DNA of 64,000 bases from Saccharospirillum sp. (GCA_018402545.1 JAGYIL010000003.1:124001-188000); one strand, 5' to 3'; shown: positions 47,534 through 56,590, counted from the first letter of the stretch. A program made the numbers and translations. The notes: generated by a model from the sequence alone, not told the origin.

Positions 47534-48805
47534 TTGACCGACTTTGTTCGTATTTTTCGCAACAGCGCACCCTACATTCATGCCTACCGGGGCAAAACCG
47601 CCGTGGTCTGGGTGCGCGGCACCGTGCTCAGCCCATCGTCCGTGCATGCCCTGGTCAGTGACCTGGCACTGCTGAACAGCCTGGGTATGAAATTGTTGCT
47701 GTTGTTCGATGCTGAAGATGAAGTCGGCGAACTGCGACTCGATGAACACGCCCAGATCGATGGCGACGCCATGGACGCCATTCTCAATCGCATCGGCCAT
47801 TGGCGCAGCCGGCTGGAAGCGCAATTTACCCAGGGCCTGGCCAATTCGCCAATGCACGGTGCCCGGGTCAGGGTGATCAGTGGTAATTTTGTCACCGCAC
47901 GCCCCACGGGCGTTGTCGACGGTGTCGACTTGCTGGCCCAGGGGCGCGTGCGCCGTATCGATCACCTGGCCATTCGCGAACACCTCGACAAAGGCAATAT
48001 CGTGCTGATGCCTCCGCTGGGCTATTCGGTCACCGGTGAGGTTTTTTATCTGGCACCTGATCACCTGATGGTCGAGACCGCGCGCCGGTTGGACGCTGAC
48101 AAAATCGTCATCGTCGGCGATAACCCGCACCCGGTGACCGCCAACCAGAAAGAAATGGACGCCTTTGAACTGCGCCGGTGTCTTGAAGGTAAAACCGGCC
48201 TGGCTGCCGGTGAGCGTGAATTGCTGACGGCTCTGGCCGCCAGTGAAGCCGGTATTCCGCGCTGCCATGTGATCGACGGCCATCAGGACGGTGCCCTGCT
48301 GGCAGAGCTCTTTACCCGCGACGGCGTCGGCACCCTGATCGCCCGCGATCGCTACGACACCTTTCGCCCGGCCCGGCCCGATGACATCAACGGCATTCTT
48401 GCCTTGCTTCAACCGCTTGAAGAGCGGGGCATTCTGGTGCGCCGTGACCGCGAAAAACTGGAAAATGAAATCTCCCATTTTCACGTCAACGAACGCGACG
48501 GCATGATCGTCGGCTGTGCCGCCTTGTACCTGATTCCCGACACAGAACCCCAGGTAGCCGAGCTGGCCTGCGTGGCAGTGCATCAGGATTATCGTCAGTC
48601 AGGTCGTGGTGATGCCCTGTTGCGGGCGCTGGAAAAACGCGCACGCGAGCACAAGGTTGAGCGTTTGTTCGTGCTGACTACCCAGACCGCACACTGGTTT
48701 GCCGAACGCGGGTTTGAGTCTGCACCCGTGGCTGAACTGCCACCCGAACGGCAAAGTTTGTACAACTTTCAGCGAAATTCGAAAGTCTTTTTCAAATCAC
48801 TTTGA
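47534..48805 (+). CDS. argA: N-acetylglutamate synthase ArgA
   Basis: First step of arginine synthesis. 423 residues: an N-terminal amino-acid-kinase-like domain (about 1-290, regulatory arginine binding) fused to a C-terminal GNAT acetyltransferase domain (about 290-423; VAVHQDYRQSGRGDALL contains the acetyl-CoA loop). The start is TTG at 47534 with an AAGGAG site seven bases upstream. Fusion of both domains is the classical ArgA form. Confidence 0.95.
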   Translation: MTDFVRIFRNSAPYIHAYRGKTAVVWVRGTVLSPSSVHALVSDLALLNSLGMKLLLLFDAEDEVGELRLDEHAQIDGDAMDAILNRIGHWRSRLEAQFTQGLANSPMHGARVRVISGNFVTARPTGVVDGVDLLAQGRVRRIDHLAIREHLDKGNIVLMPPLGYSVTGEVFYLAPDHLMVETARRLDADKIVIVGDNPHPVTANQKEMDAFELRRCLEGKTGLAAGERELLTALAASEAGIPRCHVIDGHQDGALLAELFTRDGVGTLIARDRYDTFRPARPDDINGILALLQPLEERGILVRRDREKLENEISHFHVNERDGMIVGCAALYLIPDTEPQVAELACVAVHQDYRQSGRGDALLRALEKRAREHKVERLFVLTTQTAHWFAERGFESAPVAELPPERQSLYNFQRNSKVFFKSL

Positions 48806-48844
48806 ACGGTCATCAACAACCGTTCGCAAGCAGGGGGTAACACC

Positions 48845-49663
48845 GTGAACTTTATGGACGCCATCGCCCGGCGCTGGGACCAGGGCACCCAGGTTTGCAT
48901 CGGGCTCGATCCCTTTATCGACCGGCTGCCCGCCCCGTTCCAGCAACAGAGTGACGGCATTCTGGCGTTCAACAAAGCCATTGTGGACGCCACCTCAGAT
49001 CTTGCCTGTTGCTACAAACCCCAGTTTGCCCATTTCGCGGCCGAGCAAGCCGAAGCGCAACTGAAGGCGAGTATTGCCTACATCAAAGCCCGATATCCGG
49101 ATGTTCCGGTTATTCTGGATTCCAAGCGAGGCGACATCGGCTCTACCGCCGCCATGTATGCCCGTGAAGCGTTCGAACATTACGGCGCCGACGCGGTAAC
49201 GGTTAACCCCTATATGGGTTCCGACACCGTCCTGCCTTTTGCAGATCATGCCGATAAAGGTGTCATTCTGCTGTGCCGCACCTCGAATCCCTCGGCGGCC
49301 GAATTCCAGAACCTGCTGATCGACGGCGAACCACTCTACATTCACGTGGCGCGACGCGCCCAGCAACACTGGAACCAGAATAAAAACATCGCTCTGGTGG
49401 TCGGCGCCACGGCCCCGGAAGAGATGGCGCGCATTCGCCAGGCCGCCCCGGACCTGCCCTTTCTGGTACCCGGCATCGGCGCCCAGGGTGGCGACCTGCC
49501 CGGCACCGTGCATAACGGACAAACCGCCCCGGGGCGCGGACTGATGATCAATGCCTCGCGCAGCATACTTTACGCCAGCCAGGGCACCGACTTTGCCGAG
49601 GCGGCACGAGCCGAAGCGCTGAGCCTGCGCGATCAAATTCAGTCACTGGCCACTGCTGGCTAG
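48845..49663 (+). CDS. pyrF: Orotidine-5'-phosphate decarboxylase, type 2
   Basis: Last step of UMP synthesis. 272 residues, longer than the enteric PyrF, with the type 2 catalytic sequence LDSKRGDIGSTAAMYA (Lys-x-x-Asp geometry differs from type 1 LDLKxHD). Also CIGLDPFIDRLP at the N-terminus and FLVPGIGAQGGD for phosphate binding. GTG start at 48845 after AGGGGG. Repeat copy C begins 43 bp after the stop. Confidence 0.94.
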   Translation: MNFMDAIARRWDQGTQVCIGLDPFIDRLPAPFQQQSDGILAFNKAIVDATSDLACCYKPQFAHFAAEQAEAQLKASIAYIKARYPDVPVILDSKRGDIGSTAAMYAREAFEHYGADAVTVNPYMGSDTVLPFADHADKGVILLCRTSNPSAAEFQNLLIDGEPLYIHVARRAQQHWNQNKNIALVVGATAPEEMARIRQAAPDLPFLVPGIGAQGGDLPGTVHNGQTAPGRGLMINASRSILYASQGTDFAEAARAEALSLRDQIQSLATAG

Positions 49664-49705
49664 CATTCGAGTACCTGGGCTGGGTTGGCAGGCCGGCACT
49701 GGTCC

Positions 49706-49818
49706 GCGCCGGTTACCGGGTATGCCACTGTGGGGTCGGCGTGAACCCATCCATGGGGCCTAGACCGCAACATCCATGTTGCGGACTTCCCCACAGAGGC
49801 ATACCCGGCACCCGGCGC
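49706..49818 (+). repeat. Palindromic intergenic element, copy C
   Basis: Arms 49706-49735 and 49789-49818 pair with about four mismatches (GCGCCGG/CCGGCGC, TGTGGGG/CCCCACA). Core GGCGTGAACCCATCCATGG is identical to copy B. Inner hairpin CCGCAACAT-CC-ATGTTGCGG. It fills the space between the convergent pyrF and aminotransferase genes, and its right edge touches the aminotransferase stop codon. Confidence 0.9.
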
Positions 49819-51263
49819 TAGTCTCCTGAAAAATCTCCTGAACTTGAATGAATGAGCCAGTCACCCCAAAGCTGGGCCGTATTCAAAGATGGTTGTGAAC
49901 TCGCCACTTTCCCACCGCCTACCAGTGCCTTCAATGCGGATAAAATCCGGTCAAGGTCCTCCGTGGTCATCATCGGATGAAAGCTCAGCCGGACCCATCC
50001 GGGTTTTGCGGCCAGTTCGCCGCGATCCAGCTGGCCGGTAATGGCCTGGCTGGTTGCGCGGTCTATGCCCAGCAAATAGTGCCCGTACGTACCTGCACAG
50101 GCACAGCCACCGCGGGCTTCAATGCCGTATTCACGGCTCAGCCGCTGCACCGCCTGCTGGTAATGCAGGCCCTCGATGATGACTGAAAAGACACTGAGCC
50201 GTTCGCTTTGCTCCCGTGCCAGGCATTGAACGCCGGCTATGCGGTCAAGCCCCTGCAGGAAATACTGGTTTAACTCATGCTCGCGCTGAGCGATAGCGCT
50301 AACGCCAATCTCATCTTTTAATTGCGCTGCCATCGCTGCTTTCAGGCTCTGCAGAATGCCCGGTGTTCCGCCCGATTCACGGGTTGCAATGTCCTGATAG
50401 AAGCGATGCTCGCCCCAGGGGTTGGTCCAGACCACGGTACCACCGCCGGGCTGCTCTGGTATCCGGTTGTGATACAACGCTGCATTGAACACCAACACAC
50501 CGCTGGCCCCGGGCCCGCCTAGATATTTGTGGGGTGAGAAAAACACGGCATCCAGGGGTTCATCGTCTGCGGGGTGCATGTCGATGTCGACGTAGGGGGC
50601 TGCGCAGGCAAAATCGACAAAACAGTATCCGCCTGCCTGATGCATCAGTCGCGCAATGGCGCGGTACGGGGCTGCCACGCCAGTCACATTGCTGGCCGCC
50701 GTGACCGAGGCCATGACGGGCTGACCAGCAGGCAGCTCGCGCAGCGACCCGGCCAGCCAGTCCAGATCCACATCCCCGGTCTGGGTAGGCGGGATGATCA
50801 CGACCTCGGCCAGCGTCTCAAGCCACAGTGTATGGTTGCTGTGGTGCTCCATATGGGTCACATAGACCCGGGGCCGGTGGGTCAGCGTCGACAACACCGT
50901 GTCGCGGTGAGATTCGTGAACCCAGAGCCCCAGCATCCGCACCAGCTTGGCCAGTGCCCCGGTCATGCCCGTGCCGGTAAACAACAGCACATCGTCCTGG
51001 GCGGCATTTACGTGCTGACGCAGGATCTGGTGGGCTTCGTCCAGTGCCCGGGTCATAAACCCGCCAGTGAGGCTGTCTTCGGTGTGGGTGTTGGCCATCA
51101 TCGGGCCGGCGACCTCGAGCAAGCGCTGCTCGATCGGGCGATAAAGCCGCCCACTGGCGGTCCAGTCAGCGTAAAGCCGGTTGCCGGGTATCGGCAGGGT
51201 GTTGGCGCGCAGGCGGGCCCAATCGGGGCTGGTCGCTATGGGGCGAGTACTGTATGCGGTCAT
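49818..51263 (-). CDS. Class V aminotransferase, cysteine-desulfurase-like
   Basis: 481 residues, PLP-dependent fold type I. The PLP lysine is in FFSPHKYLGGPGASG; HMEHHSNHTLW gives the His that stacks on the cofactor; DFACAAPYVDID holds the PLP-N1 Asp; and a conserved Cys region, ARGGCACAGTYGHYLLG, is in the position of the desulfurase/selenocysteine-lyase cysteine. It lacks a full isc or suf context, so the substrate is unknown. Divergent from an Lrp/AsnC regulator 128 bp away, which may control it. The stop codon lies at the edge of repeat copy C. Confidence 0.8.
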   Translation of the reverse strand: MTAYSTRPIATSPDWARLRANTLPIPGNRLYADWTASGRLYRPIEQRLLEVAGPMMANTHTEDSLTGGFMTRALDEAHQILRQHVNAAQDDVLLFTGTGMTGALAKLVRMLGLWVHESHRDTVLSTLTHRPRVYVTHMEHHSNHTLWLETLAEVVIIPPTQTGDVDLDWLAGSLRELPAGQPVMASVTAASNVTGVAAPYRAIARLMHQAGGYCFVDFACAAPYVDIDMHPADDEPLDAVFFSPHKYLGGPGASGVLVFNAALYHNRIPEQPGGGTVVWTNPWGEHRFYQDIATRESGGTPGILQSLKAAMAAQLKDEIGVSAIAQREHELNQYFLQGLDRIAGVQCLAREQSERLSVFSVIIEGLHYQQAVQRLSREYGIEARGGCACAGTYGHYLLGIDRATSQAITGQLDRGELAAKPGWVRLSFHPMMTTEDLDRILSALKALVGGGKVASSQPSLNTAQLWGDWLIHSSSGDFSGD

Positions 51264-51391
51264 GGGCGGTTCCCGTTAGTCATTACCCGACCAGTGTGAC
51301 GCCTCGAGAGTCCCAATGTATTTCATTTTTTGCGACGAATGCGCTAAATTCAGCAAATAATTTCTGACATTTACTTAATTGGAGGCATAGA

Positions 51392-51844
51392 TTGCCCGAC
51401 ACGATCGACATAGCCATTTTGAACCTGCTGCAACAGGATGCGACCCTGTCGGTGCAGGCCATCGCCGAGAAGGTTAATCTGACCTCCAGTCCCTGCTGGC
51501 GTCGCATCCAGGCACTGGAAGACCAGGGGTATATTCGACGCCGGGTTGCGCTGCTAAACCGGCAACCGCTGGCATTGGGCGTGGATGTGTTCGTCTTCAT
51601 TCGTACCCGCGAACACAACGACACCTGGCTGACGGACTTTACCGAGGCGGTGCTGGCCATGCCCGAGGTGATGGAAGCCTACCGGATGAGCGGAGATGTC
51701 GACTATCTGCTCAGAGTCGTGGTAGGCGACATCGCCGCCTACGACCGCTTCTACAAGCGGCTGGTCAGTCGGGTGAAACTGGCGGATGTGAGCAGCAGTT
51801 TCGCGATGGAGCAGTTGAAATACACCACCGCCCTGCCCCTGTAG
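51392..51844 (+). CDS. Lrp/AsnC-family transcriptional regulator
   Basis: 150 residues: N-terminal winged helix-turn-helix (DIAILNLLQQDATLSVQAIAEKVNLTSSPCWRRIQALE) and C-terminal RAM ligand-binding domain (VFVFIRTREHN... VMEAYRMSGDVDYLLRVVVGD). The start is TTG at 51392 after a GGAGG site. Divergent from the aminotransferase, the common layout for a local Lrp-type regulator and its target; the amino-acid ligand is unknown. Confidence 0.9.
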   Translation: MPDTIDIAILNLLQQDATLSVQAIAEKVNLTSSPCWRRIQALEDQGYIRRRVALLNRQPLALGVDVFVFIRTREHNDTWLTDFTEAVLAMPEVMEAYRMSGDVDYLLRVVVGDIAAYDRFYKRLVSRVKLADVSSSFAMEQLKYTTALPL

Positions 51845-51857
51845 CAGCCAGGCACCA

Positions 51858-52442
51858 CTATTGCGTATGGCCACGGGTGAGCGCCAAAAAGCCACCGAGT
51901 GAGATCAGCAGTACCGAGGCGCCGCCCAGTATAGCGACCGGATACATCAGATTGCCGGCTAGATCGAGTTGGCTGTATTTAATGATCATGATCAGCGACT
52001 CGAGAACCAGCGCAATACACACCGTGCCCAGAAACCGGGTAATGGTTCGGCGAATGTTGGTAAAGACGTTCTCTTCCTGATCAGATTCCGTGTACTCCTT
52101 GCTGATGCCTGCCCCGAGTTCGAACATGGCCAGACCGATGATCAGCGAGTTGACCACGTTGACCGTGATGGACATAAAGCTACGTTCACCGGCTATAACA
52201 TCGGTGAAAAAATGAAACACCCCGCTGATCACCAACAATGCGGACAGACTGTAAAACAGGACGGTAAAAACCCGAACCATCAGCTGTTTGCCGACATGGC
52301 TCAATGCCTTGAACCCCAGCGGGTGAAAAGCCTGCGTCGCCTCGGCAGGGAGCTTTTCTGCCTGCTCCGCTGGTCCATTCGGAGTATTCAATTCACGAAT
52401 CTCTTCCGGTGTTAAGTTCAAATCAATGGTCTGGCTTGTCAT
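51858..52442 (-). CDS. Uncharacterised four-helix membrane protein
   Basis: 194 residues with an N-terminal soluble part (about 1-55) that begins MTSQTIDLNLTPEEIRELN, then four hydrophobic segments at roughly 63-83, 95-118, 136-158 and 168-190. A conserved-looking amphipathic stretch, SKEYTESDQEENVFTNIRRTI, lies between helices 2 and 3. I do not recognise a family. I chose the ATG at 52442 after AGGGAA; the open frame runs further upstream without a site. The last bases are 13 bp from the Lrp-type gene, in convergent orientation. Confidence 0.75.
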   Translation of the reverse strand: MTSQTIDLNLTPEEIRELNTPNGPAEQAEKLPAEATQAFHPLGFKALSHVGKQLMVRVFTVLFYSLSALLVISGVFHFFTDVIAGERSFMSITVNVVNSLIIGLAMFELGAGISKEYTESDQEENVFTNIRRTITRFLGTVCIALVLESLIMIIKYSQLDLAGNLMYPVAILGGASVLLISLGGFLALTRGHTQ

Positions 52443-52570
52443 ACTGTTAATTCCCTTGCTGACTGGGTAAAGCGTGCGACCGATGCTATAGCAAGTCGGG
52501 GGCCGGGCAAGCAGCGTCAGGTAAAGCCGGGCGGGAATCGGGTAAAGGCGCGTAAAGCTTCTCACTCAGG

Positions 52571-52586
52571 TGTGACCAGGCTCACA
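52571..52586. promoter_or_regulatory. Perfect Crp-binding site
   Basis: TGTGA-CCAGGC-TCACA matches the Crp consensus TGTGA-N6-TCACA at all ten positions. It lies between the divergent membrane-protein gene (starts at 52442) and the outer-membrane-type gene (starts at 52740), with crp itself in this window. A -10-like TACTCT near 52656 or an unseen site nearer the box could belong to the plus-strand gene. Confidence 0.75.
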
Positions 52587-52739
52587 TAGCCAGGAGTTCC
52601 AGCCTAAGGTTTGTCAGCCTGTGAAAATTCAGTTGGGGTTCATGATAGAGGCAGATACTCTACTCATTGCATTGAGCGGCGAGTCGTACTGTGCCAGACG
52701 CATCCGACCGTCACCCCAAGATTGCGGGAGCCATCAATC

Positions 52740-53273
52740 ATGACGTGCCCGACCGGATACCGGCAAGCCATCCTCATCGCTTGCCTGATGACAGCAACCA
52801 GCCTCGCCCAGGCCAAAGATGACTTTGTCTGGCTATCCTATGGAGGTCAGCAGGGTTATTTCGAATCGCCCTATGTGGGCGTCGGCTTTATGGCCGATAC
52901 CTGGGGCGCTGAGCTGGGTCTGGTATTGCGGTCAGACTACTCTGGCAACGTGAACATGTACGAGCCACCACACAGCGACACTTACCGGGTCTCGAACAAC
53001 GCCGTCGTAGGTTTCCCGCTGCACCTGTCCATTCTGAAGGGCTACGCCCCCAACGACCGCATAGCGTTCTACACCTCGCTGGGCTTGCTGGCTTCAACCC
53101 GGTGCGATATTGAAGAATCCAACGTCACCGGCTATGCCTACTGCGCCAATGAGCGCTCGGAGTTTGAACTGATACCCGGCGTCAGCGCCCTGTTCAGCCT
53201 GAATGAGTTCACCCTGGGCATGGGCTACCAGTATGGGATTGGCCCGCTGATCTCGCTGGGAACGGATTTTTAA
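52740..53273 (+). CDS. Uncharacterised exported protein, outer-membrane beta-barrel-like
   Basis: 177 residues. A Sec signal peptide (MTCPTGYRQAILIACLMTAT...) with probable cleavage after SLAQA, then alternating hydrophobic/polar strands rich in Gly, Tyr and Phe, ending in a terminal Phe (LISLGTDF), which suits an outer-membrane barrel. One Cys pair could form a disulfide. No family recognised. I chose the ATG at 52740 because the signal peptide starts there and GGGAG precedes it. Confidence 0.72.
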   Translation: MTCPTGYRQAILIACLMTATSLAQAKDDFVWLSYGGQQGYFESPYVGVGFMADTWGAELGLVLRSDYSGNVNMYEPPHSDTYRVSNNAVVGFPLHLSILKGYAPNDRIAFYTSLGLLASTRCDIEESNVTGYAYCANERSEFELIPGVSALFSLNEFTLGMGYQYGIGPLISLGTDF

Positions 53274-53314
53274 AACTCACTACCCATAACGGTTCACCTT
53301 AGTGGTATTGGCCC

Positions 53315-53498
53315 GCACCGGCCACCGGGTATGCCTCTGTGGGGTCGGCGTAGATCCATCCATGGAGCCTAGGCCGCATGATATGAATCCCCTCCATGGG
53401 ATTCACCCTCCGGGCTCGCTGCGCTCATGCTAAAACACTCCTGGCGTTTTAGTCCCTGCTGCGGACTACCCCACAGAGGCATACCCGGCACCCGGTGC
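53315..53498 (+). repeat. Palindromic intergenic element, copy D (expanded)
   Basis: Arms 53315-53344 and 53469-53498 pair with three mismatches (GCACCGG/CCGGTGC, TCTGTGGGG/CCCCACAGA). Core GGCGTAGATCCATCCATGG. Unlike the other copies, about 70 bp is inserted in the central loop (roughly 53380-53457). The insert carries two hairpins of its own: TGAATCCC/GGGATTCA (53384-53405) and CTAAAAC/GTTTTAG (53430-53452). Confidence 0.87.
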
Positions 53499-53528
53499 TA
53501 GTCTGCAGGGTAAATGCCTTACCTTGAG

Positions 53529-54128
53529 CTAGAACAAACCATTGGCACCATTGGCAACAAACTGAATCGCCAGCGCCGCCAGTATGACACCGAGCAAACG
53601 CTGAATGATTTCATCGCCGGTCTTACCGATGACCTTGCGGATCTGACTGGCCAGCAAGCCTGTGGCCAGGGTGACCAGCAATACCGAAATCACCGCCGCG
53701 ATGACCCACCCCTGATTGGCCGGTGAGTCCGCATCGGCCATTAACAACACGGTGATGGTCAGGGTACCCGGGCCAGCCATCAGCGGTATCGCAAGCGGGT
53801 AAACGGCGATGTCACCCACGCTGCGATCTGTGGGTTTGTCCGGCAGCGGGGCTGAGGTAATCATCCTGAAGGCCGTATTGAACAGCAGAATGCCGCCGGC
53901 CACTCTCAGCGCATCCATGCTGATACCGAGTGTGGTTAGCAATCCTTCACCCACCCAGGCAAAGATCAGAATCACCGCTGCGGCGATCCCGGTCGCCTTC
54001 AGAATCACCCTGAGGCGTTGCCGAAAGGTTCGACCCAGGGTCAGTGAATAGAAAATCAGCGCCGCGCCAATCGGATCGATAACCACGAAATAGCTGGTAA
54101 AGGCATTCAGAAACAGCGTTGTATTCAT
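53529..54128 (-). CDS. marC: MarC/UPF0056 family integral membrane protein
   Basis: 199 residues with six membrane segments, the size and layout of the MarC family. [27 protein letters not shown] and [18 protein letters not shown] are family-typical. No transport substrate is known; the old link to multiple antibiotic resistance is not supported for MarC itself. Its ATG overlaps the tdh stop by 4 bp, so it is the last gene of kbl-tdh-marC. Confidence 0.9.
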   Translation of the reverse strand: MNTTLFLNAFTSYFVVIDPIGAALIFYSLTLGRTFRQRLRVILKATGIAAAVILIFAWVGEGLLTTLGISMDALRVAGGILLFNTAFRMITSAPLPDKPTDRSVGDIAVYPLAIPLMAGPGTLTITVLLMADADSPANQGWVIAAVISVLLVTLATGLLASQIRKVIGKTGDEIIQRLLGVILAALAIQFVANGANGLF

Positions 54129-55150
54129 ACCCAGTCCAGAATCACCTTGCCGGATTGGCCGCTGCGCATAATGTCGAAGCCTTCCTGAAAATCAGCGACG
54201 GGCAGGGTGTGGGTAATCATCGGTTTCAGATCGAGGCCCGACTGAATCAGACCGGCCATCTTGTACCAGGTTTCGAACATTTCCCGGCCATAGATGCCTT
54301 TCAATTCCAGTCCCTTGAAAATGACCTGACTCCAGTCGATGGCCATGTCTTCACCGGGAATGCCGAGCAGCGCTACCTTGCCACCGTGGTTCATAGACGA
54401 CAGCATGGAACGAAAAGCACTGGGCACGCCCGACATTTCCAGCCCAACATCAAACCCCTCGGTCATGCCCAGGCTGGTCATGACGTCTTTGAGGCTCTCG
54501 TTGGCCACATTAACGGTACGCGTAGCCCCCATGCGTTTTGCCAGGGCCAGACGGAAATCATTCACATCGGTGATCACAATGTTCCGGGCGCCGACATGAC
54601 GGGCCACGGCGGCCGCCATCATGCCAATCGGCCCTGCGCCGGTAATCAGCACATCTTCCGCTACCAGGTTGAAACTCAGGGCGGTGTGCACCGCGTTGCC
54701 GAACGGATCAAAAATAGCGGCCAGCTCATCACTGACGTCATCGGGCAACTTGAAGGCGTTGAACGCCGGTATCACCAGATACTCGGCAAAGGCCCCGGCA
54801 CGGTTCACCCCGACACCAACGGTATTGCGGCACAGATGGCGCCGCCCGGCCCGGCAGTTACGGCAATAGCCGCAGGTAATATGGCCTTCGCCACTGACCC
54901 GGTCGCCAATGGCAAAACCGGTGACTTCCTCTCCCATGCCGACGACCTCGCCTACATACTCATGGCCGGTAACCAGACCCAGCGGTACTGTGTTTTGCGA
55001 CCACTGATCCCAGTTGTAGATATGCACATCGGTGCCACAGATCGCAGTCTTGCGAATGCGAATCAGCAGGTCGTTGTGACCCACCTCGGGCTCATCGACC
55101 TCGGTCATCCAGATACCGGCTTTCGGGTACAGCTTGGCAAGGGCTTTCAT
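54125..55150 (-). CDS. tdh: L-threonine 3-dehydrogenase
   Basis: NAD-dependent oxidation of threonine to 2-amino-3-ketobutyrate, passed to Kbl. 341 residues, zinc-type medium-chain dehydrogenase. The catalytic zinc region is [16 protein letters not shown] and [12 protein letters not shown]; the structural zinc uses the Cys cluster [18 protein letters not shown]; the NAD fold is [20 protein letters not shown]. Lies 12 bp after kbl. Confidence 0.98.
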   Translation of the reverse strand: MKALAKLYPKAGIWMTEVDEPEVGHNDLLIRIRKTAICGTDVHIYNWDQWSQNTVPLGLVTGHEYVGEVVGMGEEVTGFAIGDRVSGEGHITCGYCRNCRAGRRHLCRNTVGVGVNRAGAFAEYLVIPAFNAFKLPDDVSDELAAIFDPFGNAVHTALSFNLVAEDVLITGAGPIGMMAAAVARHVGARNIVITDVNDFRLALAKRMGATRTVNVANESLKDVMTSLGMTEGFDVGLEMSGVPSAFRSMLSSMNHGGKVALLGIPGEDMAIDWSQVIFKGLELKGIYGREMFETWYKMAGLIQSGLDLKPMITHTLPVADFQEGFDIMRSGQSGKVILDWV

Positions 55151-55162
55151 AGCGAGGACTCC

Positions 55163-56347
55163 TTAAATAAGCGACAGTTCACGACCGACTTCGGTGAACG
55201 CCGCAATGGCGATATCCAATTGCTCCCGGGTAAGCCCGGCACTCATTTGGGTGCGAATGCGCGCTGCACCCTGAGGCACCACAGGGTAACTGAAACCGAT
55301 CACATACACACCGCGCTGCAGCAACTTGTCCGCCATGGTGCTGGCGACGGTCGCATCGCCAACCATCACTGGAATGATCGGATGGTCGGCACCGGCGAGC
55401 GTGAAGCCAGCGGCTTCCATTTGCTCCCGAAAGTAACGGGTGTTGTCCCAGAGTTGCCGGCGCAGGTCACCGCCCTGCTCGATCATATCGAGCACTTTCA
55501 GGCTGGCGGCCGCGATGCTGGGCGACAGCGAATTGGAAAACAGATAAGGGCGAGAGCGCTGACGCAACCAGTCGACAATGGGCTTTGCCGCCGCCGTATA
55601 GCCGCCACTGGCACCACCCAGAGCTTTGCCCAGGGTGCCGGTGATGATATCAACCCGATCCATCACCCCATGAAACTCGGGTGTTCCGCGACCGTGCTCG
55701 CCCATAAAGCCTACCGCATGGCTGTCGTCGACCATAACCAGAGCGTCATATCGCTCCGCCAGATCGCAAATACCGGTCAGGTTGGCAACCACGCCATCCA
55801 TCGAGAACACACCATCGGTCACAATCAGACGGTACCGTGCCGACTGGCTTTGCTGCAGACAGTGTTCGAGTTCAGCCAGATCATTGTTGCTGTAGCGAAA
55901 CCGGCGTGCCTTACACAGGCGCACACCATCAATAATGGAAGCGTGGTTTAGCGCATCGGAAATGATGGCATCCTGGTCATTCAGCAAGGTTTCAAACAGG
56001 CCGGTATTGGCGTCGAAACAGCTGGAATACAAGATGGTGTCTTCCATACCGAGAAAGTCGCTCAGGCGCTGTTCCAGTGCTTTGTGAACATTCTGGGTAC
56101 CACAAATGAACCGCACTGAAGCGACGCCAAACCCAAACTCATCGAGCCCTTGCTTCGCGGCAGCAATCAACGCCGGGCTATTGGCCAACCCCAGGTAGTT
56201 GTTGGCACAGAGGTTCAATACTGTCCCTCCGTCGGTCTTTACCTGCGCGCCCTGGGGGGAACTGATGATGCGCTCTGTCTTGTAAAGCCCCTGAGTTTTC
56301 AGATCGGCCAGGGCCTCAGGCAACTGTTGAATGAGTGATCGGGACAT
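55163..56347 (-). CDS. kbl: Glycine C-acetyltransferase (2-amino-3-ketobutyrate CoA ligase)
   Basis: PLP enzyme that splits 2-amino-3-ketobutyrate with CoA into glycine and acetyl-CoA. 394 residues of the alpha-oxoamine synthase family. Motifs are [57 protein letters not shown], and the PLP Lys in [15 protein letters not shown] chose the ATG at 56347, seven bases after CCGGAG; the open frame runs ten codons further. A long structured leader lies upstream. Confidence 0.98.
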   Translation of the reverse strand: MSRSLIQQLPEALADLKTQGLYKTERIISSPQGAQVKTDGGTVLNLCANNYLGLANSPALIAAAKQGLDEFGFGVASVRFICGTQNVHKALEQRLSDFLGMEDTILYSSCFDANTGLFETLLNDQDAIISDALNHASIIDGVRLCKARRFRYSNNDLAELEHCLQQSQSARYRLIVTDGVFSMDGVVANLTGICDLAERYDALVMVDDSHAVGFMGEHGRGTPEFHGVMDRVDIITGTLGKALGGASGGYTAAAKPIVDWLRQRSRPYLFSNSLSPSIAAASLKVLDMIEQGGDLRRQLWDNTRYFREQMEAAGFTLAGADHPIIPVMVGDATVASTMADKLLQRGVYVIGFSYPVVPQGAARIRTQMSAGLTREQLDIAIAAFTEVGRELSLI

Positions 56348-56590
56348 GAAAAAACTCCGGTATTGGTAAGGGAACATCCCAGTTCAATGATGCGGCCACC
56401 CTGCGGGAACGACCCGAAGGGGTGCACATGGGACTCTGGGTTGGTTTGCCTTTAGGTTCTCAGACCCGCCTGCGAAAGGCGACCCGCCGCCCATCAATAG
56501 AACACTCTGTTCCTTAATGGGCTTGTAAGCCTGCCGCTACAGCCGCAATACCCGGCACTCGGGGCCTGAGATCTGTATAAAAACCATAAA
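56348..56590 (-). other. Hairpin-rich leader upstream of kbl-tdh
   Basis: About 240 bp of non-coding sequence, on the minus strand, before kbl. Hairpins visible are CCCAT...GAACA / TGTTC...ATGGG (56490-56521), GGGATGTTCCC (56370-56380), CACCC / GGGTG around 56398-56425, and GGCTT-GT-AAGCC (56520-56531). I looked for the glycine riboswitch core and did not find it. The remaining 56591-56924 contains no gene I can support other than the small protein's ribosome site. Confidence 0.5.

Noticed and set aside
54119-55951. Open frame of 610 codons on the plus strand, antisense to tdh and kbl
   Set aside because: Antisense shadow of two well-recognised genes; composition is His/Gln-rich as expected for such shadows.
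56348-56590. Glycine riboswitch upstream of kbl-tdh
   Set aside because: The conserved aptamer core expected in the family was not found in either orientation.
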